Part shown: one piece after another, positions 35,088-43,372 of the stretch
How positions within the stretch are numbered: position 1 is the stretch's first letter
Layout of the letters: the number at the start of each line of letters is the position of its first letter
Origin: Fidelibacterota bacterium
GTDB lineage: Bacteria > Pseudomonadota > Alphaproteobacteria > Rhodospirillales > Rhodospirillaceae
DNA: 64,000 nt
Assembly (NCBI GenBank): GCA_947476625.1
Contig: CANJRA010000002.1
Location: forward strand, 62,001-126,000
Reading direction: 5' to 3'
The notes under the pieces: model-generated
The model's input: the letters and a program-made list of their open reading frames with translations, nothing else
Database searches by the model: none
Told to the model about the DNA's origin: nothing
Position numbers and translations under genes: made by a program

Positions 35088-36230
35088 ATGTCGTCTCCGC
35101 TGCCACCGGTTCCGCCCACGCGCATCGATTTCTCGCCCGAAGACAGGGCGTGGATTACCGAGTGCATCTCTCAGGTTCTGGAAAGCGGCCGCCTCACCAT
35201 GGGGCCGTTCGGCGAAGAGTTCGAGCGCGAACTCGCTGCGGGCATGAACGTCAAACACGCCGTCACGGTCAACAGCGGTACGGCCTCGCTGGAAATCATG
35301 CTGCGCGCCATGAACGTCGCCGGCAAGGATGTGCTGGTGCCCGCCAACACGTTTTTTGCGACCGCGGCCGCGGTGATTTCGGCGGGCGGCAATCCGGTGT
35401 TGATGGATACCGACGTCGCCACGCTGTCGACCAGTTTGGCCGAGATCGAGCGCCGCATGACCGCAAAGACGGTCGGCATCATGATCGTGCACATCGCGGG
35501 CTTCATCACCGCCGAAATGCCGGCCATCGCGGCGTTCGCGCAGCGCAAAGGCATATGGCTGATGGAAGACGCGGCGCATGCCCAAGGCTCGACGCTGGAA
35601 GGCAAACACGCGGGCACATTCGGTCTGGCGGGTTCCTTCAGCTTCTATCCCACAAAAGTCATGACCAGCGCCGAGGGTGTCGTCATCGTCACCGATGACG
35701 ACACCCTCGCAAACGAAGCGCGCATATACCGCGACCAGGGTAAAGCCAGTTTCCTGCAAAACACCCACATCCGCATGGGCTACAACTGGCGCATGTCCGA
35801 ACCGCACGCGGTGATCGGTCTGCGGCATCTGCATAATCTGCCGTCCATGATCGCCAATCGCCGCCGTATCGCGGCGCATTACGATGCGGCGCTCGGCAAG
35901 GGCAACAATGGTCTCACCCCGGTGATGGCGCCTAAGGGTTGCGAGTCCAACTATTATAAGTACGTCGTGATGTTGCCCGAGGGTATTGACCGCGCGGCGG
36001 CGAAAAAATGGCTGCGCGACGAACGCGGCGTTAATTGCAGCGGCGAGGTCTATGAATTCCCGCTGCATAAGCATGACGTGCTCAGGCATCTCGATCCCGG
36101 CAACCTTACCCAGGCTGAAATTGCCTGCGGGCGGCAGTTATGCCTGCCGATCTTCGCCAGCATGACCGACGCGCAAGCCGATCAGGTGATCGACGGCGTC
36201 AAGGCAGCGCGCGAAAAGGGCGTGTTGTAA
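35088..36230 (+). CDS. DegT/DnrJ/EryC1/StrS family PLP aminotransferase
   Basis: A 380-residue sugar-aminotransferase-type enzyme. The PLP lysine is K190 in 'FSFYPTKVM'. Other landmarks are 'NSGTASLEI' near 62, 'VPANTFFATAAAV' near 84 and 'MEDAAHAQGS' near 159, with Asp161 contacting the PLP ring nitrogen. These enzymes usually put an amino group on a keto-sugar nucleotide. The gene diverges from hpnC, and is followed by a dioxygenase and a VOC protein in one tight operon. Sugar-nucleotide aminotransferases usually sit in O-antigen loci, so this place beside hopanoid genes is unusual. A role in an aminated hopanoid head group is possible but unproven; the known HpnO is a different (class III) aminotransferase. 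Confidence 0.88.
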   Translation: MSSPLPPVPPTRIDFSPEDRAWITECISQVLESGRLTMGPFGEEFERELAAGMNVKHAVTVNSGTASLEIMLRAMNVAGKDVLVPANTFFATAAAVISAGGNPVLMDTDVATLSTSLAEIERRMTAKTVGIMIVHIAGFITAEMPAIAAFAQRKGIWLMEDAAHAQGSTLEGKHAGTFGLAGSFSFYPTKVMTSAEGVVIVTDDDTLANEARIYRDQGKASFLQNTHIRMGYNWRMSEPHAVIGLRHLHNLPSMIANRRRIAAHYDAALGKGNNGLTPVMAPKGCESNYYKYVVMLPEGIDRAAAKKWLRDERGVNCSGEVYEFPLHKHDVLRHLDPGNLTQAEIACGRQLCLPIFASMTDAQADQVIDGVKAAREKGVL

Positions 36231-36234
36231 CCCC

Positions 36235-37049
36235 ATGGCGCGGCGGCGGGTCACCGAACCTGTAAAGTCCTGGATTGCGCAGTCTCTCTTTGATCGCATG
36301 TCGCCGGACGTGATCGCAACCGAGCTCCTGAACCGCGCTTACGCGCTGGACTCGATACGCGAGTCACTGCCTGTGGCTGCGAATTGGTCGGCGCTTGCGG
36401 CGCTGGAGGTGGATAGAGACATCGATTACGCAGCGCTCGCGAATATCACACCCGCAGCGACGGATGTTCAAAAAATCGCTACCGATAAAGCGCAAATATA
36501 TTTATGCGATGATTTTCTGAGCGCGTCGGACTGCGATTCACTCGCCGCGTTGATTAACGCGAATTTACGGCCCAGCGCGATCGATGCCGCAAAGTACGAT
36601 CAAAATCTGCGGACGAGTCGTACGTGTGACTTAGCTGCCGCGCGCGCGCCGCTGGTCGCAGCGATTGACGCGAAAATCGCCAAAACACTCGGTATTCCGC
36701 TCTCTCATTCCGAGCTTATTCAAGGCCAGCGTTACGATGTCGGTGAGCAGTTCAAGGAGCATACCGATTTTTTCGAACCCGGAACGACTCAGTGTCAACA
36801 ACTCGCGGGCACGCTTGGCAACCGTACCTGGACGTTCATGATCTATCTCAATGACGTCGCGCGCGGCGGCGGCACTTTTTTCCGGCCATCGATAAAACCT
36901 TTGTGCCGAAAAAGGGCGCTGCGCTGACCTGGAATAATTTGAATCCCGACGGCACGATCAATTTTAACACCGTGCACGCCGGACGCCCGGTCGTAGACGG
37001 CTGCAAGATCATCATCACGAAATGGTTTCGCGAAAGGTTTAAAGTATGA
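36235..37049 (+). CDS. Prolyl-4-hydroxylase-like 2OG-Fe(II) dioxygenase interrupted by a -1 frameshift
   Basis: Read in the starting frame the protein stops at 36927 after 230 residues. If the frame moves -1 at TTC 36880-36882, it continues as '[17 protein letters not shown]' and ends at TGA 37047-37049, overlapping the next ATG as ATGA. The joined product has 271 residues. The iron ligands are then complete: H176 and D178 (EHTDFF) plus H248 ('TVHAGRPV'), and K258 ten residues on fits 2OG binding. The unshifted product lacks H248 and K258 and should be inactive. The shift falls on the heptamer T-TTT-TTC (36876-36882). Either one T is missing in the assembly, the gene is broken, or the ribosome slips. 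The substrate is unknown. Confidence 0.75.
36876..36882 (+). promoter_or_regulatory. Slippery heptamer U-UUU-UUC at the frameshift point
   Basis: The codons ACT TTT TTC place T TTT TTC in the phase needed for -1 slippage, and a -1 shift here restores the whole C-terminus of the dioxygenase. No strong Shine-Dalgarno-like stimulator is seen just upstream; a downstream structure was not computed. Confidence 0.4.
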
Positions 37050-37468
37050 CGCGCCCACGGTTTCATCTGGCTTTTCCGGTTCACGACCTCGCAGCCGCGC
37101 GGCACTTTTACGGCGAAGTGCTGCAATGCCCCGAAGGACGCAGCGCCGAAAACTGGGTCGACTTTGATTTGCACGGCCATCAGATCGTTGCGCATCTAGC
37201 GCCGGGTGACGCGGGCCATGGCAGCCATACGAGCTTAGTGGACGATCACGCCGTACCGGCGCGCCACTTCGGTTTGATTCTGGAATGGGACGCCTGGCAT
37301 CATTTGGCCGAGCGGCTTAAGTCATTCAACATCGCCTTCGTGATCGAACCATATATCCGCTTTCGCGGACAGGTCGGCGAGCAGGCGACTTTGTTCCTGC
37401 TTGATCCCAGCGGGAATGCCCTCGAATTCAAGTCCTTCCGCGACGAAGCCACCATTTTTGCTAAATAA
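37046..37468 (+). CDS. VOC family protein (glyoxalase/bleomycin-resistance fold)
   Basis: The 140-residue protein opens '[22 protein letters not shown]', (as HLAFPVHDL and ARHFYGEVL), the beta-alpha-beta start of the vicinal oxygen chelate fold. It has a second unit around '[18 protein letters not shown]' and ends '[16 protein letters not shown]' (as [12 protein letters not shown]). Metal ligands are plausible at the first His and at the final Glu. VOC members include lyases, dioxygenases and binding proteins, so the activity is open. Its ATG overlaps the frame-shifted stop of the dioxygenase gene as ATGA. This is strong evidence that the two were once, or still are, translated as a unit. Confidence 0.85.
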   Translation: MTRPRFHLAFPVHDLAAARHFYGEVLQCPEGRSAENWVDFDLHGHQIVAHLAPGDAGHGSHTSLVDDHAVPARHFGLILEWDAWHHLAERLKSFNIAFVIEPYIRFRGQVGEQATLFLLDPSGNALEFKSFRDEATIFAK

Positions 37469-37549
37469 CGAACCGGCCATCACCATGGAACCAACCCGCA
37501 AGTGCGACGTTGAATAGTCATCTCTGGCCGATTTGAAGTGAGGTGACAT

Positions 37550-37780
37550 ATGGCGACTAAAATTCTGAAAGCACGCAGCAAACGCAATCACACCGGACTG
37601 ATCGTTGCCGCCCTGGCGGCCGCGAGCGCCCTAGGCATTTTCCACAGCAAAAGCCGCTGGAAGCCGGGTTTACTGGCCCGCTTCGTTGATGGTGCGGCGA
37701 TGGCTGTCGCGGCGCGTGAAGTGCTGGTGCCCGCCGTGGCGCGTTCGCGCGCGCGGGTTGCCGGATGGATGCCGCGCTAA
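37550..37780 (+). CDS. Small basic protein with one hydrophobic segment
   Basis: A 76-residue product starting at ATG 37550, eight bases after GAGGTGA. The first 16 residues are strongly basic (KILKARSKRNH). A hydrophobic alanine-rich stretch (GLIVAALAAASALGIF) follows, then a basic amphipathic C-terminus. It may be a membrane-associated protein. No family is recognised. A terminator-like hairpin lies about 40 bases after the stop, which supports an independent transcription unit. Confidence 0.55.
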   Translation: MATKILKARSKRNHTGLIVAALAAASALGIFHSKSRWKPGLLARFVDGAAMAVAAREVLVPAVARSRARVAGWMPR

Positions 37781-37816
37781 TCCATCAAGCTGCCGATATT
37801 ATTTAATGATCGATCC

Positions 37817-37844
37817 CGCGCAGCGTGAGCTGCGCGAGGTTTTT
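37817..37844 (+). terminator. Rho-independent terminator
   Basis: CGCGCAGC-GTGA-GCTGCGCG forms a perfect 8-bp stem with a tetraloop, followed by AGGTTTTT. It should end the transcript of the small basic protein. Confidence 0.6.
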
Positions 37845-38007
37845 CATATTGCGCGTCCTGACCGGCGTCGCCCGCGCCACAAAGCCGCCGTATTTGCCGC
37901 ACAAATACCATGTCTCCTCCGTAACTTGACCTTGTTTTACCCGTTGTATGTGTAGGACCGCAGCACGTGCTCGCGGAACGAGACGACAACGAAACGGTAC
38001 TTAAGTT

Positions 38008-38118
38008 ATGGAAAGCCTCGACCGATTTTTTGATGTGTACGAACAGATTTGCCCGCGTTGCTTTGGCGACGTTCTGGCCGGGGCCGTCGTGGTCGGTTTG
38101 CTGGTGTGGGTTATCTGA
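38008..38118 (+). CDS. Putative 36-residue membrane protein
   Basis: A short frame beginning MESLDRFFDVYEQI, with a CPRC pair, then a hydrophobic C-terminal span (DVLAGAVVVGLLVWVI) that ends at the stop codon. The clean split between polar N-terminus and hydrophobic tail suggests a tail-anchored small protein. No good Shine-Dalgarno is seen. The CPRC motif could bind a metal or form a disulfide. The function is unknown and the call is tentative. Confidence 0.38.
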   Translation: MESLDRFFDVYEQICPRCFGDVLAGAVVVGLLVWVI

Positions 38119-38133
38119 AGCAAGCGCGGGGAT

Positions 38134-39180
38134 TTAAATAATCCTGCCGAACCACATCAGCGATAGTCCCGCCGAGATCAGCGCCAGCACGGTGGCGACG
38201 GCCGAGAAGGCAGCGGTGATTTCCGTCTTGGCCTTTTCGGTAATGAATTGCGTATTCATCGCCTTATAGATTTTCTTCAAATCGTCGGCATTCTCGGCGC
38301 GGTAATACTGGCCGCGCGTCAGATCGGCAATCGAGCGCAAGCTGCTTTCATCCAACTGCACGCGCATGGAGCGGCCTTCGTAGCCTAGCAATGTGCCCTC
38401 GGTAGAGCCGACGCCGACGGTATAAACGCGCACGCCATGTTGGGCGACCATGCGCGCCGCGTCCAAGGGATCAGGCCCGGTCGTGGTGGCGCCGTCGGTC
38501 AGCAGAATCACCACGGCCGATTGGAACGAGCCGGGCTCGACGGGCTTAGGCTCTTCGGCGGCAGATTTCGACTTGGCCGCATCGTCGAGCGCTACGCCGT
38601 GGTTTTTGGGTTGGAAGTCACCGATATTTTCATCGATGCTTTCGTTCGGAAAGAGCGTCTGCAAGGCGACCAATAGGCCGCTGCCGACGGCGGTGCCGCG
38701 CTGCGTCTGGAAACGGTCGATCGCGGTATTCAAGTCCTCGCGATTATGGGTAGGCATCTGTACCAAGAGCGCCGTGGCGGCGAAGGCGACGATGCCGATG
38801 CGCGTATTGCTGGGTTGTTCGGCGATAAAGGCTTTCGCGGCCGTTTGCGCGGAGGCAAGGCGCGTAGGCTCGACATCCGCCGCGCGCATGCTGCCGGAGA
38901 CGTCCATGGCGAGAATGACCGTCGCGCGTTGCGACGGCAGCGTAATGATCGCAGCGGGCCGCGCCACAGCGGTAATCATCAGGGTAAGCGCTATCAGAAA
39001 CAGGGCGGGCGGCAGATGCCGGCGGAACCCCGCGCCGACGCCCATAGCCTCGCGCACCATGCTTAGCGCTGCATACCGCACGGTGGTTTTGCGTTTGCGT
39101 CTGAGCAGCAGAAAGTAGGTGGCGACAATTACCGGCACCACCAGCAGCAGCCACAGCATCTTTGGCCAAAAAAATGTCAT
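38134..39180 (-). CDS. VWA-domain membrane protein (BatA/BatB-like)
   Basis: A 348-residue membrane protein. Two spans near the N-terminus (residues 8-26 and 56-72) are followed by a von Willebrand A domain with MIDAS motif 'AMDVSGSM' at D93-S97, threonine in 'TDGATTTGPD', and a C-terminal span near the end ('VATVLALISAGLSLMWF'). It matches the Bat/aerotolerance-type layout. In the usual MoxR-DUF58-VWA systems the VWA protein presents a substrate to the MoxR ATPase. A Lys/Glu-rich insert ('SKSAAEEPKPVEP') lies inside the VWA domain. It overlaps the DUF58 gene by four bases and is last in the operon. Confidence 0.87.
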   Translation of the reverse strand: MTFFWPKMLWLLLVVPVIVATYFLLLRRKRKTTVRYAALSMVREAMGVGAGFRRHLPPALFLIALTLMITAVARPAAIITLPSQRATVILAMDVSGSMRAADVEPTRLASAQTAAKAFIAEQPSNTRIGIVAFAATALLVQMPTHNREDLNTAIDRFQTQRGTAVGSGLLVALQTLFPNESIDENIGDFQPKNHGVALDDAAKSKSAAEEPKPVEPGSFQSAVVILLTDGATTTGPDPLDAARMVAQHGVRVYTVGVGSTEGTLLGYEGRSMRVQLDESSLRSIADLTRGQYYRAENADDLKKIYKAMNTQFITEKAKTEITAAFSAVATVLALISAGLSLMWFGRII

Positions 39181-40145
39181 GTGCGCGCCTCCGCCGTTTC
39201 CAGATGATGCGGCATGCCGGCGGCAAGCTGGCTGCGGCGTTTGCGTAGATCCGAGAAGCGCAGGATGACGTCGACCAGATTGTCATCGGTCGAGAGTTCA
39301 ATGGCATCCACACCGGCGTGGCCAAAGGCGCTGCGCAGTTCGGTTTCACGATGCTCGGCAATGGCCGCGAAACGCTTGCGAAAACTGTGGTCGTGGGTGT
39401 CGACGAAAATCTGCTCGCCGGTTTCCGAATCCTGCATGACCATCAGGCCCAGGTCGGGCAACTCCATTTCCAACGTATCAAACAGCCGCACAGCCAGCGT
39501 TTCGTGCCGCTGCGCCAGTTGCCCCAAGGCATCATCCCAGCCCGGCCTGCTGATGAAGTCGGAGACGATGAACACCAGCGAGCGCCGCCGGATCAACTGG
39601 TTCGCCGCGGTAATGAAATCGGCAAGATCGGTTGCGGGCGCTTTCGGCAATTCCGGATGCGCCGTCAGACACTGTAGAATATGCAGTATGTGCTGGCGTC
39701 CGCTGCGTGCCGGAATCACGGTATCGACGAGGCCGGTTTTGCCGCCGGTATACAGCAACGCGCCGACCTTGTTGCCGTGGCGCGTGAGCAGCCGCCCTAT
39801 GACGGCGACGAATTCCTGCAATACCGCGCGCTTCTTCACCTGCTCCGAGCCGAAGTCCAGCGACGGGCTGATGTCGAGCAGGAACCAGGCCGTGACTTCC
39901 CGGTCTTCGTTGTACTGGCGCACATAAGGCGATTGCAGGCGTGCCGTCACGTTCCAGTCGATGTGACGCACGTCGTCGCTATGCTGGTACTCGCGCAGGC
40001 CCGCGAGATCCAAGCCGAACCCACGGAACAACGTGCGGTAATCGCCATGCAGCACGCCGTCCAACCGCCTGATAACGGTCCACTCTAACCGCCGCAGCAG
40101 CGTCTCCGGCGTCTGCAAGTTATGCGTTTGCGGGGACTTTAACAT
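39177..40145 (-). CDS. DUF58 domain protein of a MoxR-type operon
   Basis: A 322-residue protein with the DUF58 signature 'GLREYQHSDDVRHIDWNVTARL' (as REYQHSDD and RHIDWNVTA) near residues 49-67, then 'VTAWFLLDISPSLDFGS', a degenerate VWA-like MIDAS. The ATG at 40145 overlaps the moxR end by 26 bases and is preferred over an earlier start inside moxR. DUF58 proteins always accompany MoxR ATPases and are thought to help assemble or activate protein complexes. No membrane span is visible. It sits between moxR and the VWA gene. Confidence 0.87.
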   Translation of the reverse strand: MLKSPQTHNLQTPETLLRRLEWTVIRRLDGVLHGDYRTLFRGFGLDLAGLREYQHSDDVRHIDWNVTARLQSPYVRQYNEDREVTAWFLLDISPSLDFGSEQVKKRAVLQEFVAVIGRLLTRHGNKVGALLYTGGKTGLVDTVIPARSGRQHILHILQCLTAHPELPKAPATDLADFITAANQLIRRRSLVFIVSDFISRPGWDDALGQLAQRHETLAVRLFDTLEMELPDLGLMVMQDSETGEQIFVDTHDHSFRKRFAAIAEHRETELRSAFGHAGVDAIELSTDDNLVDVILRFSDLRKRRSQLAAGMPHHLETAEART

Positions 40146-41136
40146 GCGTCTCCAGCGGTTTTTCGGGTGCGGTAATATGAGACATAATGCGCTGCATGAT
40201 TTGATCGGCGCTGATGCCTTCCGACAGGGCTTCGTAAGACAATACGATTCTGTGGCGGAATACATCCGTCACGAGATCGGTCACGTCTTCCGGCAGAACG
40301 TAACTGCGTCCACGCAGGTAAGACAGCGCGCGTGCGCCCTCGATCAGGTGAATCGGCGCGCGCGGACTTGCGCCGAATTGCAGATAGCGCGCGACATCGG
40401 GAACGCCGTATTTCTCGGCATTGCGGGTCGCGGCGGCAAGTCTCACCGCATATTGAATCAGCGACGGATCGACGTAAGCCATCTGGCATTCGCGTTGCAG
40501 CGCCATCAGCTGGTCGGTCGTGGCAACGGCGCTAACCGCGTGCGCCACGCCCGTGACGCGCCCGACAATGACGAATTCCTCTTCTTCGGTCGGGTAGCCC
40601 ACCAGCACCTTCATCATGAAGCGGTCGATCTGGGCTTCCGGCAAAGGATACGTGCCTTCAGTCTCAATCGGGTTCTGCGTCGCCATGACAAGGAACGGCA
40701 CGGGTACTTTATGCGTCTCACCGGCGATGGTGACTTGGCGCTCTTGCATCACTTCCAGCAGCGCGCTTTGCACTTTGGCGGGCGCGCGGTTGATTTCGTC
40801 GGCGAGCAGCAGGTTCGTGAACACCGGGCCCAGCGAAGTCGCAAAATCGCCGGTCTTTTGATTGTAGATGCGCGTGCCGACCAAATCGGCAGGCACAAGA
40901 TCGGGCGTGAATTGGATGCGCTTGAAGTTGCCGCGAATGGTTTTGGCGAGTGTGTTGACCGTCAACGTCTTGGCGAGGCCGGGCACGCCTTCCACCAACA
41001 AATGTCCTTGCGCCAAAATCGCCACAAGCACGCGCTCTAAAAAGTGATCCTGGCCGACAATGACCTTTTTTACTTCGTACAGAATGCGCTGCATCAGCGA
41101 AGCAACTTCGGCGCCGTGAGGTGCAATATCGGTCAT
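40120..41136 (-). CDS. MoxR family AAA+ ATPase
   Basis: A 338-residue AAA+ protein beginning at ATG 41136 (MTDIAPHGAEV); longer in-frame extensions run into the protease gene and are unlikely. Walker A is 'LVEGVPGLAKT' near residue 50, Walker B 'LLLADEINRAP' near 110, sensor 1 'VMATQNPIETEGTYPLPEAQ' (as MATQNPIE and TYPLPEAQ). MoxR ATPases act as chaperones that mature enzyme or envelope complexes, working with DUF58 and VWA partners, which follow here. The specific client is unknown. Confidence 0.92.
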   Translation of the reverse strand: MTDIAPHGAEVASLMQRILYEVKKVIVGQDHFLERVLVAILAQGHLLVEGVPGLAKTLTVNTLAKTIRGNFKRIQFTPDLVPADLVGTRIYNQKTGDFATSLGPVFTNLLLADEINRAPAKVQSALLEVMQERQVTIAGETHKVPVPFLVMATQNPIETEGTYPLPEAQIDRFMMKVLVGYPTEEEEFVIVGRVTGVAHAVSAVATTDQLMALQRECQMAYVDPSLIQYAVRLAAATRNAEKYGVPDVARYLQFGASPRAPIHLIEGARALSYLRGRSYVLPEDVTDLVTDVFRHRIVLSYEALSEGISADQIMQRIMSHITAPEKPLETHVKVPANA

Positions 41137-41158
41137 GATGTGTTTCCGGTCTGGGTGG

Positions 41159-42076
41159 TTAGAATGGAGAGAATCCCGCGGCAGCGGCAGCGTTCTCGAT
41201 CGGCACGGCAAAGCCGATGCCGATAAAAACGCGCTGATCGGTCGGATTGAGGATGGCGGTAACGATGCCGATGACTTCGCCGTCAACCGTCACCAATGGG
41301 CCGCCGGAGTTGCCCGGGTTGGCGGCGGCATCGAACTGGATGAGGTTACTCAGCACTTTTTTGCCTTTCGGCGTGATGTAGTCGCGCTTGAGGCCCGAGA
41401 TCACGCCCGAAGACACCGAAGGACCGATACCGAATGGATTGCCGACCGCCACCACTTCATCGCCGAGCATAAGGCCCTTTGTTGAACGCAGCGTGGCCGC
41501 TTTAAGATCGTCGGGCACTGTCACGGCCTTCAAGACCGCAAGATCGTCCTCGTATTGTACCGAGACGACATGCGCATCGGATTTGGTGCCGTCGGCAAAA
41601 GTCACGGCAATGCGCTCGGCGCCCGCGACGACGTGAATGTTGGTCAGGATCACGCCGCTTTCATCGATCACAACTCCAGTACCTACGGCCTTTTCAGTGT
41701 CGTCGCTTTCTTCAAGCCCGACTTGGTTCACGCGCACGACCGAAGGCCGGATGATGTCGTAGGCCATGGCGGCGCGCGATGGCGCCAGCGGCTGTTTCGC
41801 CAATGTATGGACGACGGCGGCATCGATATCACGTTGGGTGATCGCGCGCGGTGCGGTGATGCCGTTGTAGGCCGCGACAACGGCAAGCGCGATGGCGCCG
41901 GTGGCGGTAAACTGAATCGCGCGCGGATATCGCGCTATGAATTTCCACCATTTAGGAATCGGCCGCGGCGGTGGCGGCGGCGTTTCGACTTCGGGCGCTT
42001 TTTTGAAGGCAGCTCCACGGGGCCCGGCGAAGGTGCCATGGCGGCTGGATAGACTGTAAAGAGCGACACGCTTCAT
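41159..42076 (-). CDS. Membrane-anchored trypsin-like serine protease (HtrA-like, no PDZ)
   Basis: A 305-residue protein with a proline-rich cytoplasmic N-terminus (PPPPPRPIP), one membrane span near residues 55-72 and a periplasmic S1C-type protease domain. The catalytic triad is complete: H148 in 'NIHVV', D178 in 'EDDLAVL' and S257 in 'GNSGGPL'. Unlike DegP/DegS it has no PDZ domain; the chain ends about 35 residues after the last protease strand. It starts the operon that continues with moxR, DUF58 and VWA, with a 22-base gap. This suggests a quality-control or maturation role linked to the MoxR system. Confidence 0.88.
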   Translation of the reverse strand: MKRVALYSLSSRHGTFAGPRGAAFKKAPEVETPPPPPRPIPKWWKFIARYPRAIQFTATGAIALAVVAAYNGITAPRAITQRDIDAAVVHTLAKQPLAPSRAAMAYDIIRPSVVRVNQVGLEESDDTEKAVGTGVVIDESGVILTNIHVVAGAERIAVTFADGTKSDAHVVSVQYEDDLAVLKAVTVPDDLKAATLRSTKGLMLGDEVVAVGNPFGIGPSVSSGVISGLKRDYITPKGKKVLSNLIQFDAAANPGNSGGPLVTVDGEVIGIVTAILNPTDQRVFIGIGFAVPIENAAAAAGFSPF

Positions 42077-42155
42077 GGATGATCACCACCCGGTTCTACC
42101 CCTCGGAACCGTAAGCGTATTCAACTTTTCCCGGAACACAAAGCGTCATTTCCCA

Positions 42156-42610
42156 TCAAATCCACGCGAGTGAGGGAAGACACGAACTGTTACATCCCAG
42201 GCTATTAGCCGGGACGTTTTTGAGGGGCCGCATCCCCCGAATTGTCTGGCGAATTGTCTGGTGCTGGGTGAATTCAATCAGGTTCGGGTGCAGCGTCGGC
42301 TCGCCGCCGGTCCACACCAGATAGCGCACGCCGTTTTTGTAAAGCGTGTCGATGGCGTCCAGCCCGCCCTGACGCTCGACGTATTTCCATTGCGACTTGG
42401 GAAACTGGTCGCGCGCGAAATTGCAGAAGCCGCAATTGGCGTTACAGGCGTTGTTGAGTGCGAACTGTGCGAAGCCGGGACCGCCGTGGTTCAGCACCAG
42501 GCGCAATGTGTCGAGCGACACCGGCGACTTCTGCCCGCCTTTTCTCCGGGTTTCCCCGGGGCAGGTTTATTCAAAACACGCAGCTGTGCGGCTTGTTCGG
42601 TGACGGACAT
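42156..42610 (-). pseudogene. Broken radical SAM protein gene
   Basis: From ATG 42610 the frame reads MSVTEQAAQLRVLNKPAPG and is then lost. Another frame takes over with 'SLDTLRLVLNHGGPGF', the cluster motif CNANCGFCNF (CxxxCxxC) and 'YLVWTGGEPTLHPNLIEF'. Adding one base in the AAAA run near 42540 would join the two frames. After the GGEP motif the homology ends: a 12-bp tandem duplication (42238-42261) and unrelated residues lead to a stop at 42156. Only about the first 85 residues of the radical SAM core remain. The family is not certain. It sits beside hpnM, so loss of a hopanoid-modifying enzyme is possible but unproven. Confidence 0.72.
42238..42261. repeat. 12-bp perfect tandem duplication
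   Basis: CGAATTGTCTGG occurs twice head to tail at the point where the radical SAM fragment loses its homology. It adds the residues QTIR twice and looks like the scar of a slippage or end-joining event. Confidence 0.7.
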
Positions 42611-42742
42611 ATGGTTTCTTTTAGATGGCCCCAGTGGTCAAATCGCAAGCCGCGCCCTTATAATCGGGTTCGGACTGAGAAATGACACCATTCGCGGCGC
42701 AGTTATAGGGCCATCGCCGGGCCCCATCCCAGGAAAACCACC

Positions 42743-43372
42743 ATGCCTCGCAGCTTATTCATGAAATTGTGTCTTTTGGGCTTCATCGCCTGCCTGACGC
42801 TGCCTTTCACCGTCGCCCAGGCTGACGATAAGGCGCCGACGGCCGCCGTCGAGAAGTTCCACAATACGCTCATCGACAACATGAAAAACGGCAAGGCGCT
42901 GGGTTTCGAGGGCCGCAAGGCCAAGCTGCTGCCGGTTGTGAACGCGGTGTTCGATATGCAGGCCATGGCCCGCATTTCTTCGGGCGGCGGCTGGGCGAAG
43001 ATGCCTGAGGCCGATCAGGCCGCCGTCATCGCGGCCTTCACCGACTTTACCGTCGCCAACTACGCCGCCAATTTCGACGCTTACGACGGCGAGGCTTTTG
43101 TCACCAAGGATCAGACCGCAGCGGACGCAAAAGGGAATTTATTGGTCAACACCAAGCTCGCGCTCAAAGGCATGCCGCCGGTGTTGTTCAACTACCGCAT
43201 CCATGACGTCGGCGGCAGCTGGAAGATTTTCGATATCTATTTGGAAGGCGCCATCAGCCAGCTTGCCATGCGCCGCGCCGAATTCTCGGTCGTGCTGGCG
43301 CGCGGCGGCGCGACCGAGCTGATCGCGCACTTAAAAAAGCTGGCCGCGGAAGCCAAGAAAGATAACGGCTAG
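42743..43372 (+). CDS. hpnM: Hopanoid-associated MlaC/Ttg2-like periplasmic protein HpnM
   Basis: A 209-residue exported protein with a signal peptide (cleavage near AQA, residue 27) and the MlaC-type lipid-binding domain: 'VEKFHNTLIDNMKNG', 'VFDMQAMARISSGGGWAKM', 'VLFNYRIHDVGGSWKIFDIYLEG' (as NYRIHDVGGSWKIFDI). MlaC proteins carry phospholipids across the periplasm; HpnM is the homologue found beside hpnN and may carry hopanoids. AGGA nine bases before ATG 42743 supports the start. It ends one base before the convergent cytochrome gene. The name rests on fold and on hpnN nearby. Confidence 0.83.
   Translation: MPRSLFMKLCLLGFIACLTLPFTVAQADDKAPTAAVEKFHNTLIDNMKNGKALGFEGRKAKLLPVVNAVFDMQAMARISSGGGWAKMPEADQAAVIAAFTDFTVANYAANFDAYDGEAFVTKDQTAADAKGNLLVNTKLALKGMPPVLFNYRIHDVGGSWKIFDIYLEGAISQLAMRRAEFSVVLARGGATELIAHLKKLAAEAKKDNG

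Noticed and set aside
42156-42521. Radical SAM fragment as a second HpnH or as HpnP.
   Set aside because: The cluster motif and surrounding residues differ from HpnH, and no B12-binding domain of HpnP type is present; the family stays open.
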